A stretch of DNA of 64,000 nt from Brevundimonas aurantiaca (lineage in GTDB: Bacteria; Pseudomonadota; Alphaproteobacteria; Caulobacterales; Caulobacteraceae): assembly GCF_014199955.1 (NCBI RefSeq), contig NZ_JACHOQ010000001.1, positions 62,001 to 126,000 on the forward strand, given 5' to 3'. This document shows, piece by piece, positions 61,762-64,000 of the stretch. Positions within the stretch are counted from its first letter, which is position 1. Every line of letters begins with the position of its first letter. The notes beneath the pieces are model-generated. The model did no database searches. It saw only the letters and a list, made by a program, of their open reading frames with translations, and was not told the origin of the DNA. Both the position numbers and the translations under genes were made by a program.

Positions 61762-63705
61762 ATGGACATCAGCGTTGGGAGTGCGGCAGAGGCCGTCGCG
61801 AAATGCCAAGAACTGCTTGTGGCGGGACGAGTCAATTTTTTCCGGGGCCAAACTCATGATTGGCCCAAGCTATTGCCCTCACTCTCAAGGCGCGATGGCG
61901 AAGAAAAGGTTCGTGCAGCCGCCGAGTTGGCTGCATTCCTAGAATGGGCTCAAGCGGTCCCGCAAATGGCATCCTACTGGTCGTCCATGTCAGCGATGAT
62001 AGCCATCGCCCAACACTACAGCGTACCGACCACTTTTCTCGATCTGACGACTTCTCCCGAAGTGGCCCTTCTATTTTCCAAGACGGAAGGAGAAAATCCT
62101 CCCAATTCGAGATCGGTAATATATTGCTTTCCTCGAGACGTGCTTGAGATAGCAGAAGGGGTAGAAATAGTTGAAATAGATGTATCTAATCTTTGGCGAC
62201 TAGAGGCACAGCACGGCCTATTCATAAACGTTACAAACGAAGATGCCCTGCAAGATTTGCGAGAGAAATCGATCCGCATTCATTTTCCATCAGAAAAAAT
62301 TTCTGATGTCGAAAAAATAAAAATATACCCGACCAGAAAAAGCGCGTTGGAAATTGTAATAGATCAATGGATATATAGAAATACAATCGATAATGTTTTC
62401 CATCAATTTCGTTCCTCCGCCACGGTCTGGACCGGAATAAAAAGAAACACATACCCAGGAGCGTTTCGGTGGCGGACTGTACCGGAGTTGCTTTCAAGCT
62501 GGATCGACGACGAGCAGAATTGGCTTGTCCCGACCAGAGAGAGCGTTTCATCGATCGAAGATGTGCAACTAGTCTCGGTGGCGGCGCTGGACCTCAGTTC
62601 TCCGACCCGCGCCATTGAATCAGCAAGGGCGGCCATTGCCCCCAGCATCCGGGATTTTAGGAGTGGCGGCCCTCTGCCACAGTACGTCGTAACGCTGGCT
62701 AACTCTCCTCAGCACGACGCTAGCGTTTCGACCATCGTCAACAGGTGTTGGGATGGATTGCGAGTTCTTCCTTACCGGCTGGAAGAGTTGATCGAGAGTT
62801 TGTGCCTTACCGTGGCAGTTCTAGCGGGTCGCGCTGAGGGCGTCGCAGACATCGATGACTGGCCTAAGCATCTCTGGGGCGAGGTCGAGTTAATCGATGC
62901 GGCGCCCGTCGGTGGTCATTTGGAAGCCGCGCCGGTCTCAAAAGCCATGCTCTATGATGCAGCAGAATTTCCAGAACGAGACCGGTTCACGAAATACATG
63001 AAACGACGCGCTCGGTCGGATAAAATGGCAGCCATGGATCTAGTTGTGGACCCATGGCTAATATTCGACTTTGAGAAGCTAAAACACCTATTTGTTACTC
63101 AGTTTGTGCCGATGTCGATTGATGGATTTTGGAAATCCGATCTTGAAGAGTGCGACGGGAAGCTAGAATGTATGTGGAGCATATCGTTCAATCCGGCGCT
63201 TCTAGGTTTCGTGACCAATAGCCGTTACAGATTTAATTCGCCATCGGGGCTTGAACCTCAAATTGATCGTGTGATTTACGTCGCAAAGGACATGAGTAGT
63301 CCGGACTTAGAAGAGGCTTTCTTATCCTGCATGCCCATAATTATAAGAAAAGGTGAGCCGTTCAATGTTAAATTCATCGACTACTCAATGGATGATCGCC
63401 CGATATGGGAAATCCCCAAAGCAATTGAGCAGTGCAGACGGATCGTTGAGATTGGGGGCATCTCCGTTCTCAGGGTTTTTTCGACGATAAATTTCAATGA
63501 CGAGCCGGAGGAGGACCACGGGCATCCAGGACTCGGAGCGTTTGAAGTTTGGCTAATCGCCAAAGGTAAGCTCGCAGCAATGCAAGGAAAGGCTCTCGAT
63601 CCGAATTCTCAGTTGTTCAAGAATTTCTACGCCGACCTATTGAAATCAAATCGTAAAATTGATCGAAAGGCAGAAGCAGCATCGGACTGGCCTGGCGCTG
63701 TTTAG
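61762..63705 (+). CDS. FRG domain-containing protein
   Basis: 647 residues from the ATG at 61762, with GAAGGAG seven bases before it. The FRG domain (residues 1-230) is recognised by FFRGQTHDWPKLLPSLSRR (RGQ at 28-30), then AIAQHYSVPTTFLDLTTSPEVALLF and ESARSVIYCF-like strands. The other 420 residues match nothing I know; they look globular with several beta-rich stretches and no membrane segment. The FRG domain is an uncharacterised domain, also seen with abortive-infection-type proteins. Composition is unlike the genome (25/60 G+C at 62161-62220 and 18/60 at 62341-62400), so it is probably acquired. Placed between a repeat cluster and clpB. Confidence 0.85.
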   Translation: MDISVGSAAEAVAKCQELLVAGRVNFFRGQTHDWPKLLPSLSRRDGEEKVRAAAELAAFLEWAQAVPQMASYWSSMSAMIAIAQHYSVPTTFLDLTTSPEVALLFSKTEGENPPNSRSVIYCFPRDVLEIAEGVEIVEIDVSNLWRLEAQHGLFINVTNEDALQDLREKSIRIHFPSEKISDVEKIKIYPTRKSALEIVIDQWIYRNTIDNVFHQFRSSATVWTGIKRNTYPGAFRWRTVPELLSSWIDDEQNWLVPTRESVSSIEDVQLVSVAALDLSSPTRAIESARAAIAPSIRDFRSGGPLPQYVVTLANSPQHDASVSTIVNRCWDGLRVLPYRLEELIESLCLTVAVLAGRAEGVADIDDWPKHLWGEVELIDAAPVGGHLEAAPVSKAMLYDAAEFPERDRFTKYMKRRARSDKMAAMDLVVDPWLIFDFEKLKHLFVTQFVPMSIDGFWKSDLEECDGKLECMWSISFNPALLGFVTNSRYRFNSPSGLEPQIDRVIYVAKDMSSPDLEEAFLSCMPIIIRKGEPFNVKFIDYSMDDRPIWEIPKAIEQCRRIVEIGGISVLRVFSTINFNDEPEEDHGHPGLGAFEVWLIAKGKLAAMQGKALDPNSQLFKNFYADLLKSNRKIDRKAEAASDWPGAV

Positions 63706-63749
63706 TCAGCTTCGGCTTTAATCAGCCTTCGATGCACCCTGGCCTTCCC

Positions 63750-63779
63750 GATCCCGGGTCCGCTACGCGGCCCGGGATC
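63750..63779. repeat. Palindrome GATCCCGGG with CCCGGGATC
   Basis: Arms 63750-63758 and 63771-63779 around TCCGCTACGCGG. It lies between the FRG gene and clpB and has the tccgctacgcgg core also present in copy 2 of the composite element; probably a REP-like unit or bidirectional terminator. Confidence 0.6.
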
Positions 63780-63787
63780 ACAAGGAA

Positions 63788-64000
63788 CTAATGGACTTGG
63801 GCTTTGCCTATGGTGAGCCCACCAGCCCCCGCCGTCACCGCAATCACCCCGCCGTCCTCGATCTCGCCGGCCAGCAGCTTCCTCGCAATCGGGTCCACCA
63901 GCTCCTTCTGGATCACCCGTTTCAGCGGCCGCGCCCCATAGGCCGGGTCGTAGCCGCGGTCGGCGAGCCAGGCCAGGGCGGCGTCGTCCAGGTCCAGCGT
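63788..64000 (-). CDS. clpB: ATP-dependent chaperone ClpB, C-terminal end
   Basis: Only the last 70 codons are present; the gene runs off the right edge. The translation has the ClpB/Clp C-terminal signature: LAWLADRGYDPAYGARPLKRVIQKELVDPIARKLLAGEI, the small D2 subdomain. ClpB is the disaggregase that works with DnaK; ClpA and ClpC share the motif but the flanking sequence (DDAALAWLADRGY) fits ClpB best. The stop is at 63788-63790. Confidence 0.9.
   Translation of the reverse strand, partial: TLDLDDAALAWLADRGYDPAYGARPLKRVIQKELVDPIARKLLAGEIEDGGVIAVTAGAGGLTIGKAQVH

Overview
The window is GC-rich, densely coding alphaproteobacterial chromosome. The best fit is Caulobacterales, probably Brevundimonas. 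This is inferred from a divK-pleD pair whose proteins look very close to the Caulobacter ones, an RNase E with an acidic S1 insertion and a Gly-Trp-Trp-Arg-Arg C-terminus, a large CarboxypepD_reg/TonB receptor, a phasin, and many genes starting with GTG or TTG. Both ends cut genes: the C-terminus of MetH on the left and of ClpB (minus strand) on the right. No rRNA, CRISPR array, insertion sequence or prophage was seen.

Layout. 0-13 kb: MetH tail, a TonB-dependent receptor with its own terminator, an MBL-fold hydrolase, an acyl-CoA ligase/DUF1499 operon, a uridine-kinase-like protein, nitronate monooxygenase, a TorF-like outer-membrane protein, and a lower-GC pair (secreted protein and cupin/JmjC-like protein). 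13-26 kb: a cold-shock gene followed in frame, after a UAG, by an IF-1-like reading frame; the reverse transsulfuration pair (cystathionine beta-synthase and gamma-lyase); rnr-NUDIX-DUF5990; rpmG; divK-pleD (cell-cycle and c-di-GMP signalling); dinB; pncB; a polysaccharide deacetylase. 26-43 kb: RidA/FemAB-like, a TPR-methyltransferase, clpS-clpA, a phasin, a D,D-carboxypeptidase with SPOR domain, an ATP-dependent DNA ligase, a hybrid kinase, bolA/dnaJ-like divergent genes, an SDR and a cell-wall amidase. 43-57 kb: rne, an M48 protease, a DsbA-like protein, a frameshifted DUF3857/transglutaminase gene, tuf with tRNA-Gly and tRNA-Tyr, rlmB, terC-rhodanese, a frameshifted AhpD-like gene divergent from an ArsR regulator, and metG. 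57-64 kb: MATE, DUF1489, an ABM-domain protein, an acyl-CoA carboxylase alpha subunit, a TIGR02466 oxygenase, a repeat cluster, a strikingly AT-rich FRG-domain gene, and clpB.

How the genes fit together. Most is housekeeping: sulfur amino acids (metH, CBS/CGL), RNA turnover (rnr, rne), protein quality control (clpA/clpS/clpB, M48, DsbA-like) and envelope remodelling. The accessory signal is thin but distinct. The points that most deserve a second look are the csp-UAG-IF-1-like arrangement; the FRG gene beside REP-type repeats; a BigR/SqrR-like ArsR gene with a 26-bp operator dyad over its own apparently leaderless start; two single-site frameshifts 4 kb apart; an inverted pair of composite repeats about 33 kb apart; and a hairpin that would bury the ribosome-binding site of the TorF-like gene.
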